From SZUA-430 sp044220975 (lineage in GTDB: Bacteria; Pseudomonadota; Alphaproteobacteria; Micropepsales; Micropepsaceae), in contig JBGAPZ010000055.1 in assembly GCA_044220975.1 (NCBI GenBank), positions 1-24,803 on the forward strand: a stretch of DNA of 24,803 nt. The letters run 5' to 3'. The position numbers were made by a program, and so were the translations under genes. The notes beneath the pieces are model-generated. The model was not told the DNA's origin. It saw only the letters and a program-made list of their open reading frames with translations, and searched no databases. This document shows, piece after piece, positions 6,529 to 14,562 of this stretch (position 1 is its first letter; each line of letters starts with the position of its first letter).

Positions 6529-8034
6529 TTAGAAGGCTGGTGGCCAGTCGGCGAGGCGATGTTGGCTCTGGCGTTTGAGCACCTCGAGCATGCCGATGAG
6601 GAAGCGCCGTGTGTCGTTCGGATCGATCACCATCTGCGCCATGAAAGGGGCGGCCAATTCGTAGGCGGTGGTGCCGGATGAAACCTGTTTGAGCAGCTGT
6701 TCGTAGCGCGCGGGGTCTTCGCCGGGTTTGACGGCGTAGACAACATTTACGGCGACGGCTGGGTCCATGAACGAGATGTCGCCCGAGAACCACGTCGCTG
6801 TCACGTCGCTGCGGCCGCCGCCCATGTTGAGGTAGGCCTGGCCGTAGGATTTGCGCAGCACGAGCGCAATCTTGGGCACGGTCGAGAGTTCGAGGGCCGC
6901 CATGAAGGTCATGATCTTGCCGGGAAGGCGGCGCTTCTCGCTCTCGGCGCCGACGAGGAAGCCCGGCGTGTCGGCAAGGAAGATCAGCGGGATGTTGAAG
7001 CTGTCGCAGAGGACGATGAAACTCGTGATCTTGTCGCAGGCGTCCGGGTCGAGCGCGCCGCCCTTGAACATCGGGTTAGAGGCGACGATGCCGACGGTCT
7101 TGCCCGTGATGCGGCCGAGCGCAGTCACGGCGACCTTGGCGAAGCGTTCTTTGAGCGGGAAGTAGGTGTCCTTGTCGAGGATCGCTTTGATGACGGGGCG
7201 CACGTCGTAGGTCTTCGCGCGGCTCTCGGGAACGAGCGTGTCGAGCGCTGCGGCGACCGGTTCGATCGCGGGCACAACGGGCGGCGCTTGCGTTGCGTTG
7301 TCGGGCAAATAGGAAAGGAACGTCTTCAATTGCGCGATCGCGTCTTCGTCGCTGTCGACGACGGTGTCCACGAAACCGGTCTGTTCGCTGTGCAAACGCC
7401 AACCGCCGAGGTCTTCGGGGCTCATCTCTTCGGCAATCGCGACGGAGGTGACCATCTGGCTGGATACGGCCAGCACCGCGCCTTTGCGCATGACGACGAA
7501 GTCGGAGTTGATGCAGGTGAACGCGCCGCCGCCGTAGGTGAGGCCCAGCACGGCGGAGGCCCACGGCGTCTCGCGCGTGTGGGTGTAGCGCGCGCCCTCG
7601 CCGGCGCGGCCGATGCCGGCGGCGCCCATGATGTCGGGGATGCGCCCGCCGGCGCACTCCATCAGGCTCACCATCGGCATGCCGTTCTTCCGGCAGGTTT
7701 CGCGCACGTAGTATTGCTTCTTGCCGTGCACTTCGGCGGAGGACGATCCAAGCGTCGTGAAGTCGGCAGCGTTCACGCCGGCCATGCGTCCGTTGATCTT
7801 GCCGAAGCCCGAGACGACGCCGTCGCCTGGCGACTTGTCGCGCACGTCCGGCTTGATCGAGGTCGCAAAGAGGCCCGCTTCGATGAACGTGTCTTTGTCG
7901 ACGAGCAGTTCGACGCGTTCGCGCGCGTTCAATACGCCCGCGGCTTTGCGCTCGGCGAGGCGCGCTGGCGAGCCCATCGCCTTCGCGCGTTTTGCACGCG
8001 CTTCGAAGTCGGTGCGTTCTTTGTCGAAGGGCAT
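6529..8034 (-). CDS. Acyl-CoA carboxylase carboxyltransferase subunit (PccB/MmdA-type)
   Basis: A 501-residue carboxyltransferase with the tandem crotonase-fold domains of the PccB/AccD5/MmdA family. The N-domain carries SPGDGVVSGFGKING and MECAGGRIPDIMG, and a later GGGAFTCINSDFVVM stretch. The C-domain begins around residue 255 and has GIVASNPMFKGGALDPDACD, then FLADTPGFLVGAESE and a SYGQAYLNMGGG stretch that corresponds to the oxyanion-hole region. It would transfer the carboxyl group from carboxybiotin to an acyl-CoA such as propionyl-, methylcrotonyl- or a related CoA; the specificity cannot be fixed here. Length is typical (about 510). It lies 4 bases after hisI and 15 before the biotin carrier gene. 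The biotin carboxylase subunit must be elsewhere, or the complex is a decarboxylase-like form. Confidence 0.88.
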   Translation of the reverse strand: MPFDKERTDFEARAKRAKAMGSPARLAERKAAGVLNARERVELLVDKDTFIEAGLFATSIKPDVRDKSPGDGVVSGFGKINGRMAGVNAADFTTLGSSSAEVHGKKQYYVRETCRKNGMPMVSLMECAGGRIPDIMGAAGIGRAGEGARYTHTRETPWASAVLGLTYGGGAFTCINSDFVVMRKGAVLAVSSQMVTSVAIAEEMSPEDLGGWRLHSEQTGFVDTVVDSDEDAIAQLKTFLSYLPDNATQAPPVVPAIEPVAAALDTLVPESRAKTYDVRPVIKAILDKDTYFPLKERFAKVAVTALGRITGKTVGIVASNPMFKGGALDPDACDKITSFIVLCDSFNIPLIFLADTPGFLVGAESEKRRLPGKIMTFMAALELSTVPKIALVLRKSYGQAYLNMGGGRSDVTATWFSGDISFMDPAVAVNVVYAVKPGEDPARYEQLLKQVSSGTTAYELAAPFMAQMVIDPNDTRRFLIGMLEVLKRQSQHRLADWPPAF

Positions 8035-8038
8035 GCGG

Positions 8039-8380
8039 TTAGAGCTTTGCTTGAGAGAAGAAACACGTCGCCTCGCCCGTGTGGCAGGCGGGGCCAGTTT
8101 GGTCGACTTTGAGCAGCAGCGTGTCGCCGTCGCAATCGATCCAGGCTTCGACGAGGCGTTGCGTGTGACCGGAGGTTTCGCCCTTACGCCAGAGTTCGCT
8201 GCGCGAGCGCGACCAATAGGTCACGTCGCGCGTTTCGAGCGTGCGGGTGAGCGCATCCTTGTTCATCCACGCGACCATGAGGACGCGGCCGTTCTTCGCG
8301 TCCTGCGCGACGGTGGCGACGAGACCGTCGCGGTCGAACTTGACGTTGGCGATGAAAGCGCTTGGTGAGAGTTGGCTCAT
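8039..8380 (-). CDS. hisI: Phosphoribosyl-AMP cyclohydrolase HisI
   Basis: A 113-residue single-domain HisI, which opens the adenine ring of phosphoribosyl-AMP in the third step of histidine synthesis in the cytoplasm. All hallmark motifs are present: VAWMN (36-40), YWSRSRSELWRKG (55-67), the Mg-binding DCDGD (82-86), and zinc ligands C83, C99 and C106 in the DCDGD, GPACHTG and TCFFS segments. There is no fused HisE (PRPP-ATP pyrophosphohydrolase) domain. Its ATG overlaps the metC stop by four bases (ATGA), so it is translationally coupled to metC, and the carboxyltransferase gene follows after 4 bases. Neighbouring histidine genes are absent, so this is an unusual location. Confidence 0.95.
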   Translation of the reverse strand: MSQLSPSAFIANVKFDRDGLVATVAQDAKNGRVLMVAWMNKDALTRTLETRDVTYWSRSRSELWRKGETSGHTQRLVEAWIDCDGDTLLLKVDQTGPACHTGEATCFFSQAKL

Positions 8381-9549
8381 GCCGCGTTCTTCAATCTCTG
8401 CAACCCGGCGTCAAGGTCGGCGAGGAGGTCGTCGGGGTCTTCGAGGCCCGCGTGGATGCGGATGACGGGGCCCGCGTGCTCAAACTTGGTGGCGGTGCGG
8501 GTGACGTGGGCCGGAACGATCAGGCTCTCGTAGCCGCCCCAGGACCAGCCCATGCCGAACAGCTGCATGCCGTTCAGCATTGCTGCGACGGCTGCGTTCG
8601 AGCACGGCTTGAATTCGACACCGAAGAGACCGGAGGCACCTTTGAAGTCGCGCTTCCAGATCGTGTGGCCGGGGTCGGTGGGCAGGGCGGGGTAGAGCAC
8701 GCGTGCGACTTCCGGGCGGGCGCTCAGCCATTCGGCAAGGCGCATCGCCGTCGCCTGATGCTGCTTCAGGCGCACCGCCATCGTGCGCAAGCCGCGCTGG
8801 CCGAGGTAGATGTCGTCGGGGCCAGCGGTCAGACCCAGATTGCCGTGCGTGTCGCGCAGGCGCGCCAGGTGCTTGGCGTTGGCGGTGACAGTGCCCAGCA
8901 TCGCATCGGAGTGGCCTACCACGTACTTCGTCGCTGCCATCACGGCGATGTCGGCCCCGTGGCCGAATGCGTCGAAGAACAACGGCGTCGCCCATGTGTT
9001 GTCCAAGATCACGGCGACGTTCGCGGCGTGCGCGGCTTCGGCGATCGCGGGGACGTCTTGGACTTCAAACGTCAGCGAGCCTGGGCTTTCGAGGAAGACG
9101 GCGCGCGTGTTCGCCTTGAACAGACGTTCGATACCGGCGCCGATCAGCGGATCGAAGTAGGTCGTCGTGATGCCGAAGCGCGTTAACGTCTTGTCGCAGA
9201 ACGTACGCGTAGGCCCGTAAACCGAATCGGTGACAAGCACATGGTCGCCCGATGAGGCGACGCTCATCAGCGCCAGGGTGCAAGCTTGTAGACCCGATGG
9301 GCAGAGCACGGTTCCCGCGCCGCCATCGAGTTCGCAAATTGCATTCTGCAGCGCCTCGATCGTGGGCGTTAGGCGGCGGCCGTAGGAATACGGCTGTTCG
9401 CGCTTTACGAGCGCGTCCACCGTCGGGTGCAACAGCGTCGAGGCGTGGTATACGGGCGGATTGACGAGGCCGTGGTGATCGAACGGCTTGCGGCCCGCGG
9501 TGACAACCGTCGTCTCAGGCCGTTTTGGGCCGCCTTCGGGCTTGGACAT
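8377..9549 (-). CDS. metC: Cystathionine beta-lyase MetC
   Basis: A 390-residue PLP enzyme of the Cys/Met metabolism (gamma-family) group. It splits cystathionine to homocysteine, pyruvate and ammonia. Family signatures include YSYGRRLTPT (54-63), the PLP-phosphate region CPSGLQA (83-89), DNTW at 183-186 with the pyridine-nitrogen aspartate D183, and ATKYVVGHSD at 206-215 with Schiff-base lysine K208. Overall it resembles the bacterial MetC branch rather than MetB or MetZ, although closely related lyases cannot be fully excluded. The ATG at 9549 gives the normal family length and has GAGGAG upstream; the frame itself continues to 9645. It heads an operon with hisI, the carboxyltransferase and the biotin carrier, and is divergent from aapJ across 94 bases that must contain both promoters. 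Confidence 0.9.
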   Translation of the reverse strand: MSKPEGGPKRPETTVVTAGRKPFDHHGLVNPPVYHASTLLHPTVDALVKREQPYSYGRRLTPTIEALQNAICELDGGAGTVLCPSGLQACTLALMSVASSGDHVLVTDSVYGPTRTFCDKTLTRFGITTTYFDPLIGAGIERLFKANTRAVFLESPGSLTFEVQDVPAIAEAAHAANVAVILDNTWATPLFFDAFGHGADIAVMAATKYVVGHSDAMLGTVTANAKHLARLRDTHGNLGLTAGPDDIYLGQRGLRTMAVRLKQHQATAMRLAEWLSARPEVARVLYPALPTDPGHTIWKRDFKGASGLFGVEFKPCSNAAVAAMLNGMQLFGMGWSWGGYESLIVPAHVTRTATKFEHAGPVIRIHAGLEDPDDLLADLDAGLQRLKNAA

Positions 9550-9643
9550 CTTGCCCGGCTCTCCTCTATGTGTACGTTCGGCCGTCAACGTGCCGTATTC
9601 GGGTGGTTGGCTGCAATCCTGGTTTGTCGAAAGGACGTTTCCC

Positions 9644-10660
9644 ATGCGCTTGTTGTTCGCAGCCCTGACGGCTGTTCTGGTCGCAATCGCGCCCGTATGG
9701 GCCGCGGGGTCGCCGACGCTGGAGCGGGTTAAGAAGAACGGCTACGTGCGCTGCGGCGTGAACGAGGGGCTTCCCGGCTTCGCGAGCCCGGATGCAAAGG
9801 GCAATTGGACCGGCATGGACGTCGATTTCTGCCGGGCCGTTGCGGCGGCGATTTTCAACGACCCAAAGAAGGTGCGGTTCACACCGACCTCGGCGAAAGT
9901 CCGGTTCACGGTGCTGCAGGCCGGCGAAGTCGATCTGCTGTCACGCAATACCACCTGGACGATGAGCCGCGACACGCAACTCGGTCTCGAGTTCGTGGGA
10001 GTCATCTATTACGACGGCCAAGGGTTCATGGTGCCGAAGAAGCTGAACGTGACGAGCGCAAAGCAGCTGAACGGCGCCAACGTTTGTACGAACACGGGTA
10101 CGACGACGGAGCTCAATCTTGCCGACTATTTCCGGGCAAACGGGCTTAAGTACAAAGTGATCGCGTTCGAAAAGAATGCCGAGGTTCTGGCGGCTTACGA
10201 CGCCGGACGATGCGATGCTTACACCACGGACGCGTCGGGCCTTTATGCAGAGCGGCTGAAGCTTAAGAACGCGAACGATCATATTATTCTACCCGAGATC
10301 ATTTCGAAGGAGCCGCTTGGGCCGCTGGTGAATCAAGGCGACCAACAGTGGGGTGATCTTGTGCGGTGGACGTTGTTCGCACTTCTCAACGCGGAGGAGC
10401 TTGGGGTCACGTCGAAGAATGCCGATCAGATGGTGAAGTCCACCAATCCGGAGATTCGTCGCTTGCTGGGCGCGGAAGGCGCGTTCGGCGAGTCGATTGG
10501 GCTGACCAAGGATTGGATCGTGCGTATCGTGAAGGGCACGGGCAACTACGGCGAAATCTTCGAACGCAATGTGGGGCAGGGATCGCCGCTCAAGATCAAG
10601 CGCGGACTGAACGCACTGTGGAACAAAGGCGGGCTTCATTATGCACCGCCGGTGCGGTGA
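9644..10660 (+). CDS. aapJ: General L-amino acid ABC transporter substrate-binding protein AapJ
   Basis: A 338-residue periplasmic binding protein (SBP_bac_3 family). The signal peptide (MRLLFAALTAVLVAIAPVWA) should be cleaved near residue 20. Mature-protein features match AapJ/BztA: RVKKNGYVRCGVNEGLPGF, then GNWTGMDVDFCRAVAAAIF, a TTWTMSRDTQLGLEFVGV stretch and the late NYGEIFERNVG segment. It captures a broad range of L-amino acids and delivers them to AapQM. The ATG at 9644 has AAGGA at 9631-9635. The three other transporter genes follow in order. A stable hairpin lies in the 72-base gap before aapQ, a position where binding-protein operons often reduce expression of the downstream permeases. 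Confidence 0.95.
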   Translation: MRLLFAALTAVLVAIAPVWAAGSPTLERVKKNGYVRCGVNEGLPGFASPDAKGNWTGMDVDFCRAVAAAIFNDPKKVRFTPTSAKVRFTVLQAGEVDLLSRNTTWTMSRDTQLGLEFVGVIYYDGQGFMVPKKLNVTSAKQLNGANVCTNTGTTTELNLADYFRANGLKYKVIAFEKNAEVLAAYDAGRCDAYTTDASGLYAERLKLKNANDHIILPEIISKEPLGPLVNQGDQQWGDLVRWTLFALLNAEELGVTSKNADQMVKSTNPEIRRLLGAEGAFGESIGLTKDWIVRIVKGTGNYGEIFERNVGQGSPLKIKRGLNALWNKGGLHYAPPVR

Positions 10661-10698
10661 GCCGTTGAAGATCGACGGCGTTTCAAAAGAGCCTTCGA

Positions 10699-10718
10699 CC
10701 GCCCCTCAGAGGGGGCGG
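10699..10718 (+). promoter_or_regulatory. Hairpin between aapJ and aapQ
   Basis: CCGCCCC (10699-10705) pairs with GGGGCGG (10712-10718) around a six-base loop. No T tract follows, so it is not a complete intrinsic terminator. Its 3' arm ends 14 bases ahead of the aapQ ATG and touches the AGG at 10720-10722 that may serve as ribosome binding site. Hairpins in this position commonly protect the upstream binding-protein mRNA from 3' decay or cause partial termination, which gives more binding protein than permease. Confidence 0.55.
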
Positions 10719-10732
10719 TAGGTTCCAAGGCG

Positions 10733-11905
10733 ATGACTCAAACGACAGCATCGATCCCCTGGTGGCGTACGCGGCGGGCGCGGGATTTTGCGTTTCAGGT
10801 TTTGCTTGTCGTCGGCGTGTTCGCGCTTGCTGCCGTTTTGACTGCGAATGCGATTACGACCATTCAACGCCAGAACATCGCGACCGGCTTCGGCTTTCTG
10901 AACAACACAGCCGGGTTCGACATCGTTCAAACGTTGATCCCCTATGACGAGACGTCGACTTATGCGCGCGTGCTGCTGGTCGGTTTGCTCAACACGTTGT
11001 TGGCAGCCTCGATCGGCATCGTGTTTGCGACACTCCTGGGATTTGTGATCGGCATCGGGCAGTTGTCGTCGAATTGGCTGGTGGCAAAGCTTTGCCGCGC
11101 CTATGTCGAGATCGTTCGCAATGTACCGCTCTTGTTGCAGCTCTTCGTTTGGTATTTCGCCGTGCTGCGCGCACTGCCGCATCCTCGCGACAGTTGGGGT
11201 TTGGCCGACGCCGTCTTTCTGAACAACCGCGGGCTTTATGTGCCGGGACCGCATCCGGAGGCCGGGTTTTGGTTTGTGTTATTGGCGTTTGCAGCGGGCG
11301 CAATCGGCGCGATTTGGGTGGCGATGCGTGCCAAGCGTGTGCGTGAGACAACCGGCGTAATTACACCCGTGTTTCCACTTGCTCTTACCTTGATCGCTGT
11401 GCCGCCGGCCATCGCGAGCGCAATCGCCGGATTTCCGCTCTCGTTCTCGTGGCCCGCGCTCAGCGGCTTGAACTTCGAAGGCGGCACAGTTGTGCTGCCC
11501 GAATTGATCGCACTGATCATTGCGCTCGCCACCTACACGGCGAGCTATATCGGCGAGATCGTGCGCGGAGGGATACAAGGCGTCGCGAAAGGACAGATGG
11601 AGGCGTCTCAAGCAATGGGGCTCACGCGCGGGCAAACCTTGCGGTTGGTGATCGTGCCCCAAGCGATGCGACAGATCATTCCGCCGCTGACAAGCCAGTA
11701 TCTGAACTTGACGAAAAACTCGTCGTTGGCTGTTGCGATCGCCTATCCCGATCTGGTGTCGGTGTTCGCGGGCACAAGCTTGAGCCAAACGGGCCAGGCG
11801 ATCGAAATCATCGCGATCACGATGGCGGTCTACCTGGCGATCAGCCTGCTCACGAGTGCGTTCATGAACTGGTACAACGCGCGCGTCGCGCTGACGGAGC
11901 GGTGA
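10733..11905 (+). CDS. aapQ: General L-amino acid ABC transporter permease AapQ
   Basis: A 390-residue inner membrane permease of the HisMQ (BPD_transp_1) family, in the long form typical of AapQ/BztB, with roughly eight hydrophobic segments. The N-terminal segment begins around residue 20. GFGFLNNTAGFDI near 54-66 is characteristic of AapQ, and VEIVRNVPLLLQLFVWY lies near 125-141. The cytoplasmic EAA loop that docks on AapP is EASQAMGLTRGQ starting at E290, followed by VIVPQAMRQIIPPL. The ATG is weakly served (AAGG only two bases away, or AGG ten bases away). Its TGA shares one base with the aapM ATG, so translation is coupled. Confidence 0.94.
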   Translation: MTQTTASIPWWRTRRARDFAFQVLLVVGVFALAAVLTANAITTIQRQNIATGFGFLNNTAGFDIVQTLIPYDETSTYARVLLVGLLNTLLAASIGIVFATLLGFVIGIGQLSSNWLVAKLCRAYVEIVRNVPLLLQLFVWYFAVLRALPHPRDSWGLADAVFLNNRGLYVPGPHPEAGFWFVLLAFAAGAIGAIWVAMRAKRVRETTGVITPVFPLALTLIAVPPAIASAIAGFPLSFSWPALSGLNFEGGTVVLPELIALIIALATYTASYIGEIVRGGIQGVAKGQMEASQAMGLTRGQTLRLVIVPQAMRQIIPPLTSQYLNLTKNSSLAVAIAYPDLVSVFAGTSLSQTGQAIEIIAITMAVYLAISLLTSAFMNWYNARVALTER

Positions 11906-12993
11906 TGGCAGAGCAACGCCGTCCGCCGCGCGTCGTGTTGCCGGGCCCCGTCGAGTGGCTGCGGGACAATCTGTTTTCGACGCCTTTCAACGCATTGCTG
12001 ACGCTTGTGGCGCTCTTCCTCGTCTACTGGATTGCGGTGCCGTTCTTTCAGTGGGCGATTGTCGACGCCGCTTGGACCGGCACGACGCGCGATGCGTGTT
12101 TGGCGCATGAGAACGGGGCATGTTGGCCGTTCATTGCTCAGCGTGTCGATCAATTCATCTATGGATTTTACGATGTTGCCGCTCGCTGGCGGGTCGATCT
12201 GACGCTCCTTGGTCTTGCTGCTGGTTTGCTCTGGCTCACGTTGCCGGGGTTGCCTGCAAAGCGAAGCGTCGGCGTCGCGATGCTGACCCTGTTTCCGGTC
12301 TTGGCTTTCGTGTTGCTTGTTGGCGGGTTTGGGCTTGAGCGTATCCCGACGGAGCGGTGGGGTGGCTTGATCATCACGCTGGTCGTTTCGGTAACGGGCA
12401 TCGTCGCTTCGTTGCCGTTGGGTATTTTGTTGGCGTTGGGACGGCGGTCGGCGTTGCCGGTCGTGAAGGGTATGAGCGTTGCCTTCATCGAGTTCTGGCG
12501 CGGCGTACCGCTGATCACGGTGCTGTTTATGGCGGCGAACATGTTGCCGTTGTTCCTCGGGCTTTCGGTGAATAAGCTGCTCGCCGCGTTGATTGCGGTC
12601 GCGCTGTTCTCGTCGGCCTACATGGCCGAAGTGATCCGCGGCGGCTTGCAGGCGATCCCGAAGGGTCAGTACGAGGCTGCGGCGGCCGTGGGCCTCGGTT
12701 ACTGGCGGTCGATGGCGTTCATCATTTTGCCGCAAGCACTTCGACTGTCGTTGCCGAACATCGTCGGGAATTTCATCGGCCTGTTGAAAGATACGTCGCT
12801 GGTGTCGATCATCGGGTTCTTCGACCTGCTCGGTATCGCGCAAGTGGGAACGTCGGATGCGAACTGGGCGACCCCGAATACGGCCTTAACTGGTTATGCG
12901 TTCGTCGGCGCGGTCTATTGGGCGATGTGCTTTTCGATGTCGCGTTATTCGAAGAACTTAGAAGGCGTTTTGGCATCGGGGGAGAAGCGGTGA
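11905..12993 (+). CDS. aapM: General L-amino acid ABC transporter permease AapM
   Basis: A 362-residue permease forming the second half of the membrane channel with AapQ. An N-terminal hydrophobic segment (around FNALLTLVALFLVYWIAVPF) precedes a periplasmic loop with ACLAHENGACWPFIAQR and QFIYGFY, which is typical of AapM/BztC. The C-terminal transport domain has RGVPLITVLFMAANMLPLFL and an EAA loop starting at E257 (EAAAAVGLGYWRSM). The ATG overlaps the aapQ stop by one base (TGATG), and its own TGA overlaps the GTG start of aapP (GTGA). No separate ribosome binding site is obvious, which is consistent with coupling. Confidence 0.94.
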   Translation: MAEQRRPPRVVLPGPVEWLRDNLFSTPFNALLTLVALFLVYWIAVPFFQWAIVDAAWTGTTRDACLAHENGACWPFIAQRVDQFIYGFYDVAARWRVDLTLLGLAAGLLWLTLPGLPAKRSVGVAMLTLFPVLAFVLLVGGFGLERIPTERWGGLIITLVVSVTGIVASLPLGILLALGRRSALPVVKGMSVAFIEFWRGVPLITVLFMAANMLPLFLGLSVNKLLAALIAVALFSSAYMAEVIRGGLQAIPKGQYEAAAAVGLGYWRSMAFIILPQALRLSLPNIVGNFIGLLKDTSLVSIIGFFDLLGIAQVGTSDANWATPNTALTGYAFVGAVYWAMCFSMSRYSKNLEGVLASGEKR

Positions 12994-13736
12994 GCGGCGA
13001 CGGTGCGAAAGCGGTGGAGATTCAGGGCTTGAACAAGTGGTTCAAGGCCTTCCATGTGTTGAAGGATATTAATCTCACTGTCGCGCACAGCGAGCGCGTG
13101 GTGATTTGCGGGCCGTCCGGCTCCGGTAAGTCGACGCTGATCCGCTGTATCAATGCTTTGGAGCCGCATCAGGAAGGCAAGATCATCGTCGAAGGCGTGC
13201 CGCTCAGCGAAGAGGTGGGCCAAGTCGAGGCCGTGCGCGCGAATGTCGGTATGGTGTTCCAGCAGTTCAATCTGTTTCCGCACTTGACCGCGCTCGAGAA
13301 CTGCACGCTGGCGCCGATGTGGGTGAAGAAGATGCCGAAGGCGAAGGCCGAGGGGCTTGCCATGCAGTACCTCGAGCGGGTTCACATTCCCGAGCAAGCG
13401 AACAAGTACCCGGGACAGCTTTCCGGCGGCCAACAGCAGCGTGTGGCGATCGCGCGGGCACTGACGATGGAGCCGCGTATTATGTTGTTCGACGAACCGA
13501 CCAGCGCGCTCGATCCCGAGATGATCAAGGAAGTGCTGGAAACGATGGTGGAGCTCGCAGAGACGGGCATGACGATGCTGGTCGTCACGCACGAGATGAG
13601 TTTCGCGCGCACGGTCGCGAACCGCATCGTCTTCATGGATCACGGCGAGATCGTCGAGGTCGCGCCGCCGTCGGAGTTCTTCACAAACCCGAAGAGCGAG
13701 CGGACGAAAGAGTTTTTGGATCAGATTTTGAGATAG
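12990..13736 (+). CDS. aapP: General L-amino acid ABC transporter ATPase AapP
   Basis: A 248-residue ABC ATPase of the polar amino acid (GlnQ/HisP) group that powers AapQM. Motifs are complete: Walker A GPSGSGKST (41-49), Q-loop Q91, signature LSGGQ (144-148), Walker B IMLFDEP (164-170), D-loop SALD and switch H201. I chose the GTG at 12990 because GGAG stands at 12981-12984 and the four-base GTGA overlap with aapM is normal for this operon. A frame extension to 12918 would add residues not found in the family. It is the last recognised gene of aapJQMP; a small secreted protein begins 13 bases later and may be co-transcribed. Confidence 0.95.
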   Translation: MSGDGAKAVEIQGLNKWFKAFHVLKDINLTVAHSERVVICGPSGSGKSTLIRCINALEPHQEGKIIVEGVPLSEEVGQVEAVRANVGMVFQQFNLFPHLTALENCTLAPMWVKKMPKAKAEGLAMQYLERVHIPEQANKYPGQLSGGQQQRVAIARALTMEPRIMLFDEPTSALDPEMIKEVLETMVELAETGMTMLVVTHEMSFARTVANRIVFMDHGEIVEVAPPSEFFTNPKSERTKEFLDQILR

Positions 13737-13749
13737 AGGAATGTTCGTC

Positions 13750-14142
13750 ATGCGCTTGTTGGTAGCGGCCGCAATTTCCTTAAGCGTGTTCGGCGTCGCA
13801 CAGGCGGAACAGGTGCCGGCCAAGGTGATTTGGGCTGGCGAAATGCGCCAAATCGAGGCCAACGCCGAGACGACCTATCCGATGACCCTGACCCTCTACC
13901 GCAACAGCGTGACTGCTGATTATCCCACCCTCAAGTGCACGGGGGCATGGACAAAGGTCGCCGAGGCGAACGGCTACCTAATGTATACTGAGACGGTGAC
14001 CAACGAAGAAGGCGCAAACTGCATCGATGGCATCGTTTGGTTGAAAGTAGACGAAGGGAAAGTAGTCCTAGGCTGGTTCGGTGCGGACGCGGAAGGGCCG
14101 ATCGTCGCCATAGCAACCCTCTTCAACATTCCGACGAAGTAG
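13750..14142 (+). CDS. Small secreted protein of unknown function
   Basis: A 130-residue protein with a clear signal peptide (MRLLVAAAISLSVFGVAQA, probable cleavage before EQVPAK). The mature part of about 110 residues is rich in beta-strand-like segments and holds two cysteines (in TLKCTGAW and GANCIDG) that could form a disulfide in the periplasm. AGAGGA at 13735-13740 is nine bases ahead of the ATG at 13750; the ATG at 13741 would sit directly on it, so I prefer the later start. It begins 13 bases after aapP, so it may belong to the aap transcript, but I know no Aap-associated protein of this kind. The family is not recognised. Confidence 0.68.
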   Translation: MRLLVAAAISLSVFGVAQAEQVPAKVIWAGEMRQIEANAETTYPMTLTLYRNSVTADYPTLKCTGAWTKVAEANGYLMYTETVTNEEGANCIDGIVWLKVDEGKVVLGWFGADAEGPIVAIATLFNIPTK

Positions 14143-14149
14143 CTGATAG

Positions 14150-14195
14150 CTCCCCTCGCCCGCTTGCGGGAGAGGGGCCGGGGGTGAGGGCAAGT
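14150..14195 (+). repeat. Left REP-like palindrome
   Basis: The outer part is an imperfect hairpin: CCCCTCGCCCGC pairs with GCGGGAGAGGGG (one G-A mismatch, minimal loop), spanning 14152-14177. A G-rich tail containing GGGGGTGAGGGCAAGT (14180-14195) points inward to the gene. The tail also supplies GAGGG as a likely ribosome binding site for the DUF559 ATG at 14202. Such sequences, read in frame, give the peptide pattern PLAGEGPGVRA that is often seen in spurious proteins of many Proteobacteria. Confidence 0.88.
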
Positions 14196-14201
14196 GATCG
14201 C

Positions 14202-14562
14202 ATGAGAGACGGACAAAACACCCGATTGGCACGTCGACTGCGGCAACGAGAAACCAACTTCGAAGCCGAGCTTTGGCAGGAGTTACACCAGCCGCCGCGC
14301 CTTTGGACTGAAGTTCCGCCGTCAGCATCCTGTCGGTCGGTACGTTGCCGACTTTGTCTGCTTGGAAGCGCGGCTGTTGGTCGAGATTGATGGCTATTGG
14401 CACAAGTTTCGTAGGTCCCAAGATGCGGCGCGTGAGTTGGTTTTGCGCGCGGCTGGATTCGATGTCGTGCGCTACGACGTCGAAAGTGAATCAAGCGATG
14501 CGCATGCGCTTGCCGAAGTGATCGCGCATGAGGCTAAGGCTCGGATCGATCGTGGCGTCTGA
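14202..14562 (+). pseudogene. DUF559 (Vsr-like endonuclease fold) protein, frameshifted
   Basis: The frame starting at 14202 reads MRDGQNTRLARRLRQRE then TNFEAELWQELH, the usual start of DUF559 proteins. The continuation (RRAFGLKFRRQHPVG, RYVADFVCLEARLLVEIDGYWH, DAARELVLRAAGFDVVRYD) is in the next frame from about 14293 to the stop at 14560-14562. Joined, the two halves give a normal DUF559 protein of about 119 residues with the expected acidic residues (E in FEAELW, D in ADFVC, E and D in VEIDG) of the PD-(D/E)XK-like fold. The shift lies within 14286-14296, where the GC-rich CCAGCCGCCGCGCC run is probably one base too long. A sequencing error or a programmed shift is possible. The biochemical role of DUF559 proteins is not established. 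Confidence 0.8.

Noticed and set aside
11449..11904. Upstream extension of the aapM frame
   Set aside because: It runs inside aapQ in another frame, is Arg/His-rich and lacks family similarity; the ATG at 11905 gives the normal AapM start.
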